Source of the DNA: Psychrosphaera algicola
Lineage (GTDB): Bacteria; Pseudomonadota; Gammaproteobacteria; Enterobacterales; Alteromonadaceae
Direction of reading: 5' to 3'
NCBI RefSeq assembly: GCF_028401425.1
Contig: NZ_JAQOMS010000002.1
Coordinates: 992,001-1,056,000 of the forward strand
Length of the DNA stretch: 64,000 nt
Position numbers and translations under genes: made by a program. How positions within the stretch are numbered: position 1 is the stretch's first letter; each line of letters opens with the position of its first letter. Of the stretch, positions 29,577 to 39,638 are shown in pieces. A model generated the notes under the pieces. That model saw nothing but the letters and a program-made list of their open reading frames with translations, made no database searches and was not told the DNA's origin.

Positions 29577-31465
29577 CTAACCGAGTTGTTGCATTTGTTT
29601 CATCATTTGGCGGCGCACATACTGGGCAATAGCACCTAATAAAAGTGTTAACAATAAAGGGAATACGGCAATATTTAAAAATTTCAGCCAGCTGCCCAGT
29701 GACTCTATGTCTTTATCTAACTGATGCCTGACAACACGGAGTTCTTTCCTTATCGCTAACTTTTTAGCAACAAACTGCTCCACTGCGGCAGTTTGTTCTG
29801 CCGTTAAAACGAGCGCCCCCGACTCAGATTGTTGGCTTTGTAAATCGGCTAACTGACTTTCCGTTTGCTGTAATTCGTTTTGCAAACGTTGCTCTTGCTC
29901 TCTAAATTTAGCTTCTGCAGCAACGGTTAACGCTTCAACAACATCAAACGGACGTTGATATTTACCTTTTCCTCTGATTGACAATAAATTCGAACTACCC
30001 GATAAGTTATCGACTGCATTGATAAGGAAATCACCGTTATTCGCAAAAGGTTGCAAAATGGTTTGACCAAAGAAGTTAGAGGTTTGCACCCAGAATCGAT
30101 CCGTTAACATGTCGGTGTCCGCAACTACAACAACTTGAATATTGTCTGCAGATTTTAACCAATCTTCATCTACTCGGCCTTCTGGTAAAGTTTCAAACGC
30201 TGTGTTTGCAGCCCCACTAACGCGAGCGGCTAAAACTCGCGAAACCTGCCCCGGTGTAAAGTTATTTGTTAGCCTTTCTGGATTTTGGCCGGCCATTGAA
30301 TACACCATGGAATTGGTGATAGCACTAAACTCTGAACTTGAGAACAAAGGCGTAAACGTTGTGCTCGCGTTTTCAATCTTTGATAAGCTACCAAAACTGG
30401 CGCCATTAATTGACGCTAGAGACGTTGTGACGACGTCCTGCCCATCGATGTTTTCTCTATCTAGCCCCAAATAGCCAATATGACGCCCAGGCTTGCCATC
30501 TGGCATTCTAATTTCAAGCCCTTTGGCTGCATCCAATACAATTTCACTGCTGTTGTAATCCACTCCTCAGGCAGTAAATAAACGAGCTAAATCTGAGCTA
30601 GAAGCCGCTGACATTCCCATCATATTTGCCTCCGCGTCACTTTCAGCATTTGGGTCAACAAACACCAGCAGTTTTCCGCCCCCTAATACATATTGGTCAA
30701 TGGCAAACAGTTGGTTTTCCGACAGGTTTTTAGGATGAACAAGTATTAGCAAGTTAATGTCGTTAGGCAATGTTTCAGAATCTTGCTCTAGAACATTAAT
30801 GTCATATAACTGCGCTAATTGGCTGTAGGTACTCCAAGCAGGTGTTGTAGCAGGTTGCCCCATTTGCATCGCCATAGGATTGGGATTTAAACCTCCTTGC
30901 ATAGGCAAACTCGATAACAACGCAATTTTCACTTGAGTCGGATGAGTTAATCGGTAGATTAACTTACTAATTTCATATTCAAGTAAGGTTTCCTGACTAG
31001 GGTCAAAAAACGCAATAATCTCTTTATTATCTATCGAATCAGTTGCTGCAAGGCCTAAATATACAGACTCGCCGGTCGTACTTATTGGTGCTGCCGTAAG
31101 CCCCATTTCTGCCGCTTTATCTTCCGCTTCAGAAAACGGCTCAGGGTCGATGATATGAAGTTTAATTTTGCCATCTGCATATAGTTCATATTCTTCCAAC
31201 AAGCTTTGGACTCGCACGGCATAGTTGCGCAACGATGTCAGGCCCTCTGTCGCTTTATTGGAATAGAAAAAATACAAATTTATCGGCTCATCTATTTCTG
31301 TAAGAATTTTGTGTGTTCCCTCTGAAATCGAATAAACACCGCCTTCGGTTAAATCCAGTCTCGCTTTATTAAACAAAACATTATTAAGTAAAACCAAAGC
31401 AAAAAATGCAATTGCAATCGCGCCTAACGAAACGACAAGGCCACTTTTGTTTTTTAAAAATTCAT
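29577..31465 (-). CDS. GldG-like ABC-associated auxiliary protein (interrupted)
   Basis: The protein has an N-terminal membrane anchor, an extracytoplasmic GldG/IFT52-like domain (INLYFFYSNKATEGLTSLRNYA, LLILVHPKNLSENQLFAIDQYVLGGGKLLVF) and a coiled coil (about residues 520-580, REQEQRLQNELQQTESQLADL) before a C-terminal helix. Start at 31465 restores MNFLKNKSGLVVSLGAIA after a T-run deletion. An in-frame TGA at 30565-30571 (CCTGAGG) becomes Trp if CCTGG is restored, giving ARLFTAWGVDYNSS. Corrected length is about 629 residues. It sits between a permease and a DUF4340-like gene. Confidence 0.82.
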
Positions 31466-31480
31466 TTTAAATTAGCTCCC

Positions 31481-32227
31481 TTAATCGGCTTTTTTATTTT
31501 CAATAATGACTAGGCCGGCCGCTAGCCAGCAAACAATCACAACAACAAAATACCCAACATCTTTAAGTGAAATGACACCTTTAGCTATTGCGTCAAAATG
31601 TTGAAGAAAAGACAACGAGGCGATAACGTCAATGACGACTGAAGGCAACCAGCCTTGAAACGCCCCTAAAACCGCATCACTGCCGCTAAGAACAAATAAA
31701 AAGCTAACAGTAACTGCCAAAATAAATGCAACAACTTGAGATTTAGACAACGCAGACATACAAATGCCTACGGCCAAAAATGCGCCGGCCATTAGCCAGC
31801 TTCCAAAGTACGCAGCAACAATGACACCATTATCGGGAGCGCCTAAGTAATTGACCGTAAGCCATAGTGGGAAAGTAAGAACTAAGGCTAACCCTAGCAC
31901 TAACCAAGCCGATAGAAATTTAGCTGCCATTGCTTGGACCGTTGTAATAGGCAGTGTCATTAATAATTCTATCGAACCACTACGTCGTTCTTCACTCCAG
32001 GTCCGCATCGCAAATGCTGGGACTAAAAATAGGTATAGCCACGGATGGAAATTAAAAAATGGCATTAAGTCTGCTTGACCTCGTTCATATAACCCACCCA
32101 AGTTAAAGGTCATAATTCCGCTCATAACTAAAAATATGGCGATAAAAACATAGGCAACTGGTGTAGCGAAAAACGACAAAAATTCTCGTTTGGTTAAAAT
32201 AGAAATCATTGAAATGTTGTTCATCAT
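31481..32227 (-). CDS. ABC-2 type permease, GldF-like
   Basis: The 248-residue intact protein has six membrane segments. The stretch RTWSEERRSGSIELLMTLPITTVQAMAAKFLSAW, given here only as a landmark in outline, is typical of ABC-2 permeases that accompany GldA/NosF-type ATPases. It lies seven bases after the ATPase gene and 15 before the GldG-like gene. In Bacteroidetes the family is linked to gliding; in proteobacteria the substrate is unknown. Confidence 0.85.
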   Translation of the reverse strand: MMNNISMISILTKREFLSFFATPVAYVFIAIFLVMSGIMTFNLGGLYERGQADLMPFFNFHPWLYLFLVPAFAMRTWSEERRSGSIELLMTLPITTVQAMAAKFLSAWLVLGLALVLTFPLWLTVNYLGAPDNGVIVAAYFGSWLMAGAFLAVGICMSALSKSQVVAFILAVTVSFLFVLSGSDAVLGAFQGWLPSVVIDVIASLSFLQHFDAIAKGVISLKDVGYFVVVIVCWLAAGLVIIENKKAD

Positions 32228-32233
32228 TGTCTC

Positions 32234-33161
32234 CTATTTCACAATTTCTGAGTTTGAGGTGAGTTCACGGAAAATGTCATCGATTCGCCCTTTTTCACTA
32301 TAAATGGCATCGATTTCAATATTTTCATTTTGAATAAATTTGTACACTTGGTTAAATATGTTTTGACCATTTTGAGGCTTTATTGTCACCATATTGCCCG
32401 ACACTTCGACCGCCGCAATATCGTTTAACGATTTAAATTGGTCTTTATCTATGTTGCTTGAAGATGTTTCAATCGTAACTGCATTGTGGAATGACGATTT
32501 GTTTTGCAGTTCATTTGGTGTTCCATCAAATATTTTTTGACCATTTGCAATGATCACAGCTCGATTACACACCGCTGTTACTTCTTCAAGAATATGAGTA
32601 GAGACAATTACGATTTTATCTTTGGCCATCTTCTGGATCAGTTCCCTGACCTATGTGTTTTTGATTTGGATCCAGACCGTCAGTCGGCTCGTCTAAAATA
32701 AGTACTTTTGGATCATGTAAAATCGCTTGAGCTAATCCTACTCGTCGCTTAAAGCCTTTAGATAAATTATCTATTGGTTTATCTAATACCGACTGCAGTT
32801 CGACGCTTTTAATGACCCGGGCAAGTCGCGCTTGTTTTTTACGCCCTGTTAAGCCACGAATATCCGCAATAAAATTTAGGAATTGTGCTGGTGTCATATC
32901 ACCATAAGCGGGCGCACCTTCCGGCAAATAGCCAATGAGCTTTTTCACATCTATCGGTGACTGTTTTATATCAAATCCATTAACCCATATGGCGCCAGAG
33001 GTGGCATCTAAAAATCCGGTTAACATTTTCATAGTCGTCGATTTCCCGGCCCCATTTGGCCCCAAAAACCGACAACTTCGTCTTAGCTTAATCGTAAATG
33101 AAAGGTCATTTACTGCAGTAAAGTCGCCAAACTGCTTTGTAATATTTTTAATTTCAATCAT
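32234..33161 (-). CDS. ABC transporter ATP-binding protein, GldA-like (interrupted)
   Basis: Walker A (GPNGAGKSTTMKM), signature (LSKGFKRRVGLAQA), Walker B (VLILDEPTDGLDPNQ) and the H-loop (VSTHILEEV) are all present, with a C-terminal extension of about 80 residues as in NosF/GldA proteins. Two defects at CCWGG sites break the frame: 33081-33086 (expected IKPGEVVGFLG) and 32650-32655 (expected QKHQVRELIQKMAKD). Corrected length is about 309 residues. It is the first gene of the four-gene export locus. Confidence 0.9.
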
Positions 33162-33409
33162 CGTTTAATGATCCCTCTGAATAACGTGTATCGTCACTTT
33201 TTGTTAGAAACAACATAATCAAAATTATTTGGGCGAGGCCAAATCAGCATTGATATAGGGACGGCTAAATTGATTTCAAGCATGCGAATTAAAATACTAA
33301 TATTGCAGAATATTCAGACCAGTTTCAGCAGAAATACCCTATCAACTTTGATATTATCTGATTTCTTAAATACACCGAATTTTTCGACCCAATAGTTAAG
33401 AAGAGCCTT

Positions 33410-34126
33410 TTGAATACACTAACGCCTTTTACAGTCAATCCCATCGGATTTGTTGCATCACCTTTTAAAGAAAAGTTCGGCATTCCTAGGCAACCGAAAC
33501 TATGTCCGGTGTCGAGTTTATTGTGGCTTCACGGTGATGCCAACAATATCGATTGCATTAGAGATATCGAACTTAACTCGCATATTTGGGTTCTGTTTCA
33601 GTTTCATCAAAACAGTCAACAAGGCTGGCACCCATTAGTCAGACCGCCGCGTTTAGATGGCAATAAAAAAACCGGCGTATTTGCAACTCGGTCAACCTTC
33701 AGACCGAATCAAATTGGTATGTCAGCGGTAAAATTACTCGATGTTGGTGTGACAGATAAAAAGGTATGGCTTGAAGTTGAAGGATTAGATTTGCTCGACG
33801 GTACGCCAATCGTCGATATTAAACCCTATATTCCTTATGCTGATGCAATACCGGAAGCAACGTCGGAATTTGCGCCATCGGCACAAGAAACACAACTCAA
33901 CATTCGTTTTTCAAATGCCGCGCATATAGTCATAGAGGAACTTAAGACCTTAATACCTAATTTAAAGATCGTAATAGAGCAAGTTTTGAAGCAAGATCCC
34001 CGTCCAGCCTACAAAAAAGGCAAACCTGATGATAAAATTTATGGTATTCGTCTTTATGATCTAAATATTCGCTGGTCTATCGACGCGGATGAATGCCATG
34101 TTTTAACTATAGAGCACGTTTTATGA
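33410..34126 (+). CDS. trmO: tRNA (adenine-37-N6)-methyltransferase TrmO (TsaA/YaeB family)
   Basis: TrmO methylates t6A37 of ACY-reading threonine tRNA with S-adenosylmethionine. The 238-residue intact protein shows the family landmarks VNPIGFVASPFKEKFGIPRQP, HIWVLFQFH, RPPRLDGNKKTGVFATRSTFRPNQIGMS in outline, and DGTPIVDIKPYIPYAD. The C-terminus has the usual DPRPAYK motif. Start is TTG at 33410. It overlaps the start of the kelch gene by four bases (ATGA). Confidence 0.95.
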   Translation: MNTLTPFTVNPIGFVASPFKEKFGIPRQPKLCPVSSLLWLHGDANNIDCIRDIELNSHIWVLFQFHQNSQQGWHPLVRPPRLDGNKKTGVFATRSTFRPNQIGMSAVKLLDVGVTDKKVWLEVEGLDLLDGTPIVDIKPYIPYADAIPEATSEFAPSAQETQLNIRFSNAAHIVIEELKTLIPNLKIVIEQVLKQDPRPAYKKGKPDDKIYGIRLYDLNIRWSIDADECHVLTIEHVL

Positions 34127-35190
34127 AGTTAATTAACGCTATTTTTTCTGTTTTATTTTTATTTCCTTTGTTCCAAGTTTTGGCTAACGAGTTCCCACTT
34201 TTACCGGAGCCTGTCACCAACAACGCTGTCGCAACCGTAACGATTGACGATGTGCAATATATTGTGAGTTTTATGGGGCTCGCTGCGGGCAAATCATACA
34301 AAGATGTTCACAACAAAACATGGAAAATGACAGTTGATAAAGCGGGTCAATATTCGCCATGGCAACAAGTGCGTTCGGTCCCTAGCAGCCTAAAATTAAA
34401 AGGTCGACTTGCCAGTATCGCCATTGGTGTTGACGACAAAATATATCTATTTGGTGGCTATACTGTCGCGTCCAATCATACTGAACAGTCAGCGCCGGAC
34501 GTTTATTCATATGACGTATTAACCGACCATTACAATTTGTTGCCTCCTATGCCCGTTCCTGTAGACGACGCCATCGCCCTGAGTTACCGCAATCGATACA
34601 TATACTTAGTATCTGGCTGGCACAACGATGGCAACGTAAACCTGGTTCAAATGTATGACATTGTTAAAAATGAATGGCGTCAAGCTAGCCCGTTTTTAGG
34701 CGCGCCAGTTTTTGGTCACGCCGGCGGAATTGTCGATAACCAATTAATGGTATGTGACGGTGTAAAAACTGTTGCCCACATGACTCGCCGTCGCAGTTTT
34801 GCCCAGCAAACAGCTTGTTACTTAGGTGAAATTGATGTCATGAATCCTGCCCAAATTAATTGGTATGAATGGGTCCATCCAACTGACGAGGGGCGATATA
34901 GAATGGCCGCTGCAGGCGACATCGAAAACGATAGAATTATTTTTGTTGGCGGCGCGACAAATCCATATAACTTTGACGGCATCGGCTATGACAAAATCCC
35001 GTCGGAACCAACCTCCGAAATTTGGAGTTATTACTTGTCGACACGCACTTGGAAAGTGACGGAGTCCAAAGAAACAACAATGGATCACCGCGGACTAATA
35101 AATGTAGGGGATAAATGGATTACGGTCGGAGGCATGGGCAACAAACAAATCGTGTTAGACCATAGGTCAAAACTCACATTCAGTAGCTAA
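34123..35190 (+). CDS. Secreted kelch-repeat protein
   Basis: The start was set at 34123, giving a clear signal peptide (LINAIFSVLFLFPLFQVLANE) and 355 residues. Kelch-type blades are visible: DDKIYLFGGYTVAS, NRYIYLVSGWHNDG, NDRIIFVGGATNPY and DKWITVGGMGNKQ, with WxxxxP-type turns. The family includes periplasmic sialate mutarotases, but no catalytic assignment can be made here. Translation is coupled to trmO by the ATGA overlap, an odd pairing of a tRNA enzyme with a secreted protein. It is intact. Confidence 0.82.
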   Translation: MKLINAIFSVLFLFPLFQVLANEFPLLPEPVTNNAVATVTIDDVQYIVSFMGLAAGKSYKDVHNKTWKMTVDKAGQYSPWQQVRSVPSSLKLKGRLASIAIGVDDKIYLFGGYTVASNHTEQSAPDVYSYDVLTDHYNLLPPMPVPVDDAIALSYRNRYIYLVSGWHNDGNVNLVQMYDIVKNEWRQASPFLGAPVFGHAGGIVDNQLMVCDGVKTVAHMTRRRSFAQQTACYLGEIDVMNPAQINWYEWVHPTDEGRYRMAAAGDIENDRIIFVGGATNPYNFDGIGYDKIPSEPTSEIWSYYLSTRTWKVTESKETTMDHRGLINVGDKWITVGGMGNKQIVLDHRSKLTFSS

Positions 35191-35228
35191 GGTAAAATTT
35201 AGTCGCATCTAAAACAAACTCAAACTAC

Positions 35229-35252
35229 GTTGGGACTATTGCCAGTCCCAAC
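35229..35252. terminator. Hairpin between convergent genes
   Basis: GTTGGGACT and AGTCCCAAC pair perfectly around a six-base loop in the gap between the kelch gene (plus) and the DUF2310-like gene (minus). There is no T-tract, so termination is only likely. Confidence 0.45.
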
Positions 35253-35322
35253 TAATATTGGATAACAGCAAACAAGAGTCGCATTTAAAATCAAATAACT
35301 GATGTAACGATTCCGCTAAAGC

Positions 35323-35999
35323 CTAGGGTTCTGAACAACTAGGGCACAAACGTTGTTGCTCTAACGCAAGACTCTCACCACCAACTCGATACAGATATCG
35401 ATACACAGGAACCTTTAGCTCATCACTTATTTGCTGACAGATATCTAAGCCGTTTTGCATTAACTCGCTATCGGGTTGTGATAGTTGCTCTACGACAAAT
35501 GGCTCAATTTCGGTTAATTCGTTCATTTGTAATTGATCACAGGCCGCTTGAGATTCTTGCCATTTGATCAGGTCGTAACGAATTGACTCCGGTAGCTTAT
35601 ATAATGGGATAGGTAAAAGTGGTCCATACACCTTACAGGTGAACATGACTGAACAAAGGTTGAATACAACACCAATGCGCTAGGCACTTTACACAAATCG
35701 GCAAAATCAGATTGGCTTTCCAGTCCCAGTACCTTAAATTGTGGTAACGCTAATCCACACTTGGCAATCGCTTCAAATGCGTCGGTAACATTATCAGTAT
35801 TGTATTTAACAGCTACCGAATCTTGTTCGGGACAGACAAATATTACGTCAAAATGATCGTCAACCAAAATGACCGGAAACTCACGACCGATGATCTGACC
35901 GTTATAACGATATTCATCTAATAACGCAGAAATAACCGTTTGGGCCTCGGAAATTTCAATATCGACGGCGCAATTGAAGCTTAATTGACATACATACAT
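35323..35999 (-). CDS. Zn-ribbon-containing protein, DUF2310-like (interrupted)
   Basis: The protein starts MYVCQLSFNCAVDIEISEAQ and has the stretch VLYSTFVQSCSPVRC, then IPLYKLPESIRYDLIKWQES and a C-terminal RLCPSC that could bind zinc with the earlier cysteines. These features fit DUF2310, found in many gammaproteobacteria and of unknown function. A single one-base deletion in a C-run near 35603 breaks the frame. Corrected length is about 225 residues. Confidence 0.72.
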
Positions 36000-36154
36000 A
36001 AATTAGTTCTTAAAAAGTGACAGTTATTTCAGTTTGGATATTTATCCAAAGCCATTTGATTGCTAGAATCCTCCGCCATTCTAACCTGTTTTTGTCCGAA
36101 TATTGGAATTAGAATCAGGTCCGGTCAATTAGTGAACAACGAGACAATAATCGC

Positions 36155-37876
36155 ATGCGTACTAGTCAATATATTATTGCTACATTAAAAGAAACGCCAT
36201 CTGACGCTGAAGTGATCAGCCATCAGCTTATGTTAAGAGCGGGAATGATCCGCAGACTTGCTTCTGGTTTATACACTTGGTTGCCCACTGGCCTAAAAGT
36301 TGTTCGTAAAGTAGAACAAATTGTTCGTGAAGAAATGGATAAAGCAGGTGCGCTCGAAATGTTAATGCCTGTTGTTCAACCTGCCGATTTGTGGGAAGAG
36401 TCAGGCCGTTGGCAAGAATACGGCCCAGAGTTATTGCGTATCAAAGACCGCCACAATCGCGACTTTGCCTTAGGTCCAACTCACGAAGAAGTTGTGACTG
36501 AGTTTGTTCGTAAAGAAATCAACAGCTACAAACAGTTGCCATTAAGTCTTTATCAAATCCAAACAAAGTTCCGCGATGAAGTTCGTCCACGTTTTGGTGT
36601 CATGCGTAGCCGCGAATTTGTCATGAAAGATGCGTATTCTTTCCATTTAAGCCAAGAGTCTTTGCAACAGACGTATGACAAAATGTATCAAGCATATTGC
36701 AATATCTTTGAACGTTTAGGTTTAGATTTCCGTCCGGTTATCGCTGACACAGGTTCAATTGGTGGTGACGCGTCCCATGAATTTCATGTTTTAGCTGAAT
36801 CGGGCGAAGACGACATCGCATTTTCGACTGAAAGTTCATTTGCGGCTAATATTGAAAAAGCAGAGGCGCTTGCGCCAAAAGACACTGCTGATGCAGCAAC
36901 TCAAGAGTTAACGCTCACCGATACGCCTAATGCAAAAACAATAAATGATTTGGTAGAACAGTTTAGCGTAAACATTGAAAAAACAGTGAAAACATTGATT
37001 GTTAAAGCCTCTGATGATGTTGACGCTGAATATATAGCGTTAGTCGTACGTGGTGATCATGAACTCAATGAAATTAAAGCTGAAAAACTTGATGAAGTTG
37101 CATCGCCATTAGAAATGGCAAGTGAAGAAGCAATTAGAGATGTAATGGGCGCATCAGCAGGCTCACTAGGCCCAATCAATTGCCCTATTCCTGTCATTGT
37201 TGACCGAGCTGCCGCCGTTGCATCTGATTTTTCTGCCGGAGCAAACGTCGACGGTAAACACTACTTTGGTATTAACTGGTCACGTGATCTTGAATTGCCA
37301 ACCGTTGCTGACATCAGAAATGTCGTTGAAGGTGACCCAAGCCCATGTGGTGAAGGAACAATTACCATTAAACGTGGTATTGAAGTTGGTCATATTTTCC
37401 AACTTGGTACTAAATACTCAAAAGCAATGAACGCTGGCGTATTAACGGAAACAGGTAAGCACCAAGTATTAGAAATGGGCTGTTATGGTATTGGTATTAC
37501 GCGAATTGTAGCCGCTGCTATTGAACAGAATCATGACAAATTTGGCATTAAATGGCCAAACGCATTAGCACCGTTCCAAGTTGCTATCGTGCCTATGAAC
37601 ATGCACAAGTCACACCGTATTCCTGATATCGCTAATGCGATATACGACAAGTTAGTGGCAAAAGGCATAGAGGTTTTATTTGACGACCGTAAAGAACGCC
37701 CTAGTGTCATGTTTAACGATATGGAACTTATGGGCATTCCGCATCAAATCGTTATCGGTGAACGTAACTTAGACAACAACCAAGTTGAATATAAGAGTCG
37801 TACCACCGGTGATAAAGAATTATTAGACGTTGACGATGCTGTTGACTTCGTTTTAAACCAAATTAAGAATGCATAA
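36155..37876 (+). CDS. proS: Prolyl-tRNA synthetase (bacterial type with editing domain)
   Basis: ProS attaches proline to tRNA(Pro). The 573-residue intact protein shows class II motifs (motif 2: FRDEVRPRFGVMRSREFVMKDAYSF in outline; motif 3: GCYGIGITRIVAAAIEQ), the TxE-type proline loop GPTHEEVVTEF, an INS editing domain at about residues 225-405 and the C-terminal anticodon-binding domain. Length is normal for the bacterial type. It overlaps the hisIE start by one base (TAATG). Confidence 0.99.
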   Translation: MRTSQYIIATLKETPSDAEVISHQLMLRAGMIRRLASGLYTWLPTGLKVVRKVEQIVREEMDKAGALEMLMPVVQPADLWEESGRWQEYGPELLRIKDRHNRDFALGPTHEEVVTEFVRKEINSYKQLPLSLYQIQTKFRDEVRPRFGVMRSREFVMKDAYSFHLSQESLQQTYDKMYQAYCNIFERLGLDFRPVIADTGSIGGDASHEFHVLAESGEDDIAFSTESSFAANIEKAEALAPKDTADAATQELTLTDTPNAKTINDLVEQFSVNIEKTVKTLIVKASDDVDAEYIALVVRGDHELNEIKAEKLDEVASPLEMASEEAIRDVMGASAGSLGPINCPIPVIVDRAAAVASDFSAGANVDGKHYFGINWSRDLELPTVADIRNVVEGDPSPCGEGTITIKRGIEVGHIFQLGTKYSKAMNAGVLTETGKHQVLEMGCYGIGITRIVAAAIEQNHDKFGIKWPNALAPFQVAIVPMNMHKSHRIPDIANAIYDKLVAKGIEVLFDDRKERPSVMFNDMELMGIPHQIVIGERNLDNNQVEYKSRTTGDKELLDVDDAVDFVLNQIKNA

Positions 37877-38499
37877 TGAAAGTAACTACAGAAAACCTAA
37901 GTAACTTAGCTTGGGATAAAATGGAAGGTTTATTGCCTTGTATTGTTCAAGACGCTGCAAGTGGCAAGATCTTGATGCAAGGTTTTATGAATAAAGACGC
38001 GGTTAATGCTTCTTTAGACAGCGGTAAAGTGACGTTTTTTAGTCGCAGTAAAAACCGCCTTTGGACTAAGGGGGAAAGTTCAAGCAACTTTTTAAACCTA
38101 GTTGAATTGTCTGTTGATTGCGATCAAGACTCGCTAATCGCGCTTGCGCATCCAGACGGACCAACCTGCCACACTGGTACAGAAACGTGCTGGCACGACG
38201 GTACAGCTCAACCTGAAATTAGCTTTATTTCAGATTTAGAGCGCGTTATTGCGTCGCGAAAAGGCGCTGATGCGGACTCGTCATACACAGCATCTTTATA
38301 TGCCAGTGGCATTAAACGTATCGCTCAAAAAGTGGGGGAAGAAGGCGTTGAAACTGCTCTTGCGGCGACGGTTCAAGATCTTGAAGAACTTAAAAATGAA
38401 AGTGCTGATTTAATTTATCACTTATTGGTTCTTCTTCAAGCGTCTGACTTAAGCCTTAGCGATGTTATTGGTGTATTAAAGAAACGTCACGCTAAGTAG
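37876..38499 (+). CDS. hisI: Bifunctional phosphoribosyl-AMP cyclohydrolase / phosphoribosyl-ATP pyrophosphatase
   Basis: HisIE catalyses the second and third steps of histidine synthesis. The N-terminal HisI part has GFMNKDAV, SRSKNRLWTKGESS, and the zinc motif with DCDQD, GPTCHTG and CW. The C-terminal HisE part (from about residue 118) has IASRKGADADSSYTASL, KVGEEGVETALAA and ADLIYHLLVLL. The 207-residue protein is intact. It lies outside any his operon, next to proS, and is followed by a strong terminator. Confidence 0.98.
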   Translation: MKVTTENLSNLAWDKMEGLLPCIVQDAASGKILMQGFMNKDAVNASLDSGKVTFFSRSKNRLWTKGESSSNFLNLVELSVDCDQDSLIALAHPDGPTCHTGTETCWHDGTAQPEISFISDLERVIASRKGADADSSYTASLYASGIKRIAQKVGEEGVETALAATVQDLEELKNESADLIYHLLVLLQASDLSLSDVIGVLKKRHAK

Positions 38500-38530
38500 C
38501 GCTTGCGAATAAACTTATCGTTAGTTTATA

Positions 38531-38557
38531 AAACAGCTCATTTTTGAGCTGTTTTTT
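38531..38557 (+). terminator. Rho-independent terminator after hisIE
   Basis: AAACAGCTCA and TGAGCTGTTT form a ten-base perfect stem around TTTT, followed by more T, 32 bases after the hisIE stop. Confidence 0.9.
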
Positions 38558-38648
38558 ATGGCTATAGTTTGGTTTCGCTAAGGCATAACTTGTGTTATTC
38601 GTCAAAACTCGCTATAAAAAACCATAAAAAATAAGGACAGTATAGTTA

Positions 38649-39617
38649 ATGCGTATATTACTTTTAACTCTCGTCTGTTATGTGTTGGTTGCATGTGGCG
38701 GAACCGAACCACTTAAAGAAATTGGTGAACCCTATCAACTAACAGAACTGCCGTTATTACGCGCTCAATTTACGGCACATGGTGAAACAGCGGTAACGCT
38801 ATCGCAAATTGATGTAACACTGTGGAATATCAAAAATGAACAACCCATATTTAGCCATTTGTTTTCCCCAGAAAATGAAGAACAATTTTTTGTCGCCCTT
38901 GCTAAAAATCAGCAGGTCCTTGCTACAGCAGGCAAACAAACCGTTACCCTTTTTGATGTTAAAAAGAACCAATTAAGTTTAGCTTGGAAAGTATATGGAA
39001 CCGTTGAACACGCTGCTATTTCTACGCTAGCGGTCAATTCTCATGGAGATAAAGTTGTTGTTGGACTCACCGATGGCAGTATTTCAGTCACCGATGTTAA
39101 GAGTAAAACAAGGTTACTTTATCAACCTCACTTAAGTGAAATTCAATTTCTATTTTTTAATCAATTGGAGAACAAACTGATTACCGCAGGTGTTGATGGT
39201 CGACTCGTTGTTCTATCCCTTGATACCGGTGTAATAGAACAAGAATATGAGTTCCTATCAAGGATCACTGCTTTACATGTCGAACCTCGAACCGGCAATG
39301 TTTTTGCGTCCGATGCACTAGGCAATGAAATCATTACCCATATCGATAACATTCATAAATCAAAAAGTTTATCTTATATTGAACGGAACCAATATTTTCG
39401 ACAGGCACGATTTATTAACCAATCACTCCTAGTAACAAGCAATTCGAAAAATAAGCTGACGGTTTGGAATTTAGAAAACGGCAAAGAAGTTGCGTCTGGA
39501 AATATTAAGGCATTAACCGCAAGCTCCTCGACGAGTGACTTAGTTATTTCAGGAAGTTCTATTTTGAGTTTGTCGACTGATGGGATTGTACAAAATTGGC
39601 CAATCCCATCAATTTAG
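38649..39617 (+). CDS. Beta-propeller (WD40-like) lipoprotein
   Basis: The N-terminus MRILLLTLVCYVLVACGG is a lipoprotein signal with Cys near residue 16. The rest repeats WD40-like blades: VTLWNIKNEQPIFS, VTLFDVKKNQ, GDKVVVGLTDGSISVTDVKSK, NKLITAGVDGRLVVLSLDTG and KLTVWNLENGKEVASG. The 322-residue protein is intact. It is probably a periplasmic or outer-membrane scaffold; no specific function can be given. It stands alone between the proS-hisIE unit and the convergent sugar locus. Confidence 0.82.
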   Translation: MRILLLTLVCYVLVACGGTEPLKEIGEPYQLTELPLLRAQFTAHGETAVTLSQIDVTLWNIKNEQPIFSHLFSPENEEQFFVALAKNQQVLATAGKQTVTLFDVKKNQLSLAWKVYGTVEHAAISTLAVNSHGDKVVVGLTDGSISVTDVKSKTRLLYQPHLSEIQFLFFNQLENKLITAGVDGRLVVLSLDTGVIEQEYEFLSRITALHVEPRTGNVFASDALGNEIITHIDNIHKSKSLSYIERNQYFRQARFINQSLLVTSNSKNKLTVWNLENGKEVASGNIKALTASSSTSDLVISGSSILSLSTDGIVQNWPIPSI

Positions 39618-39638
39618 TTTGATGTTAGGAAACGCAGG

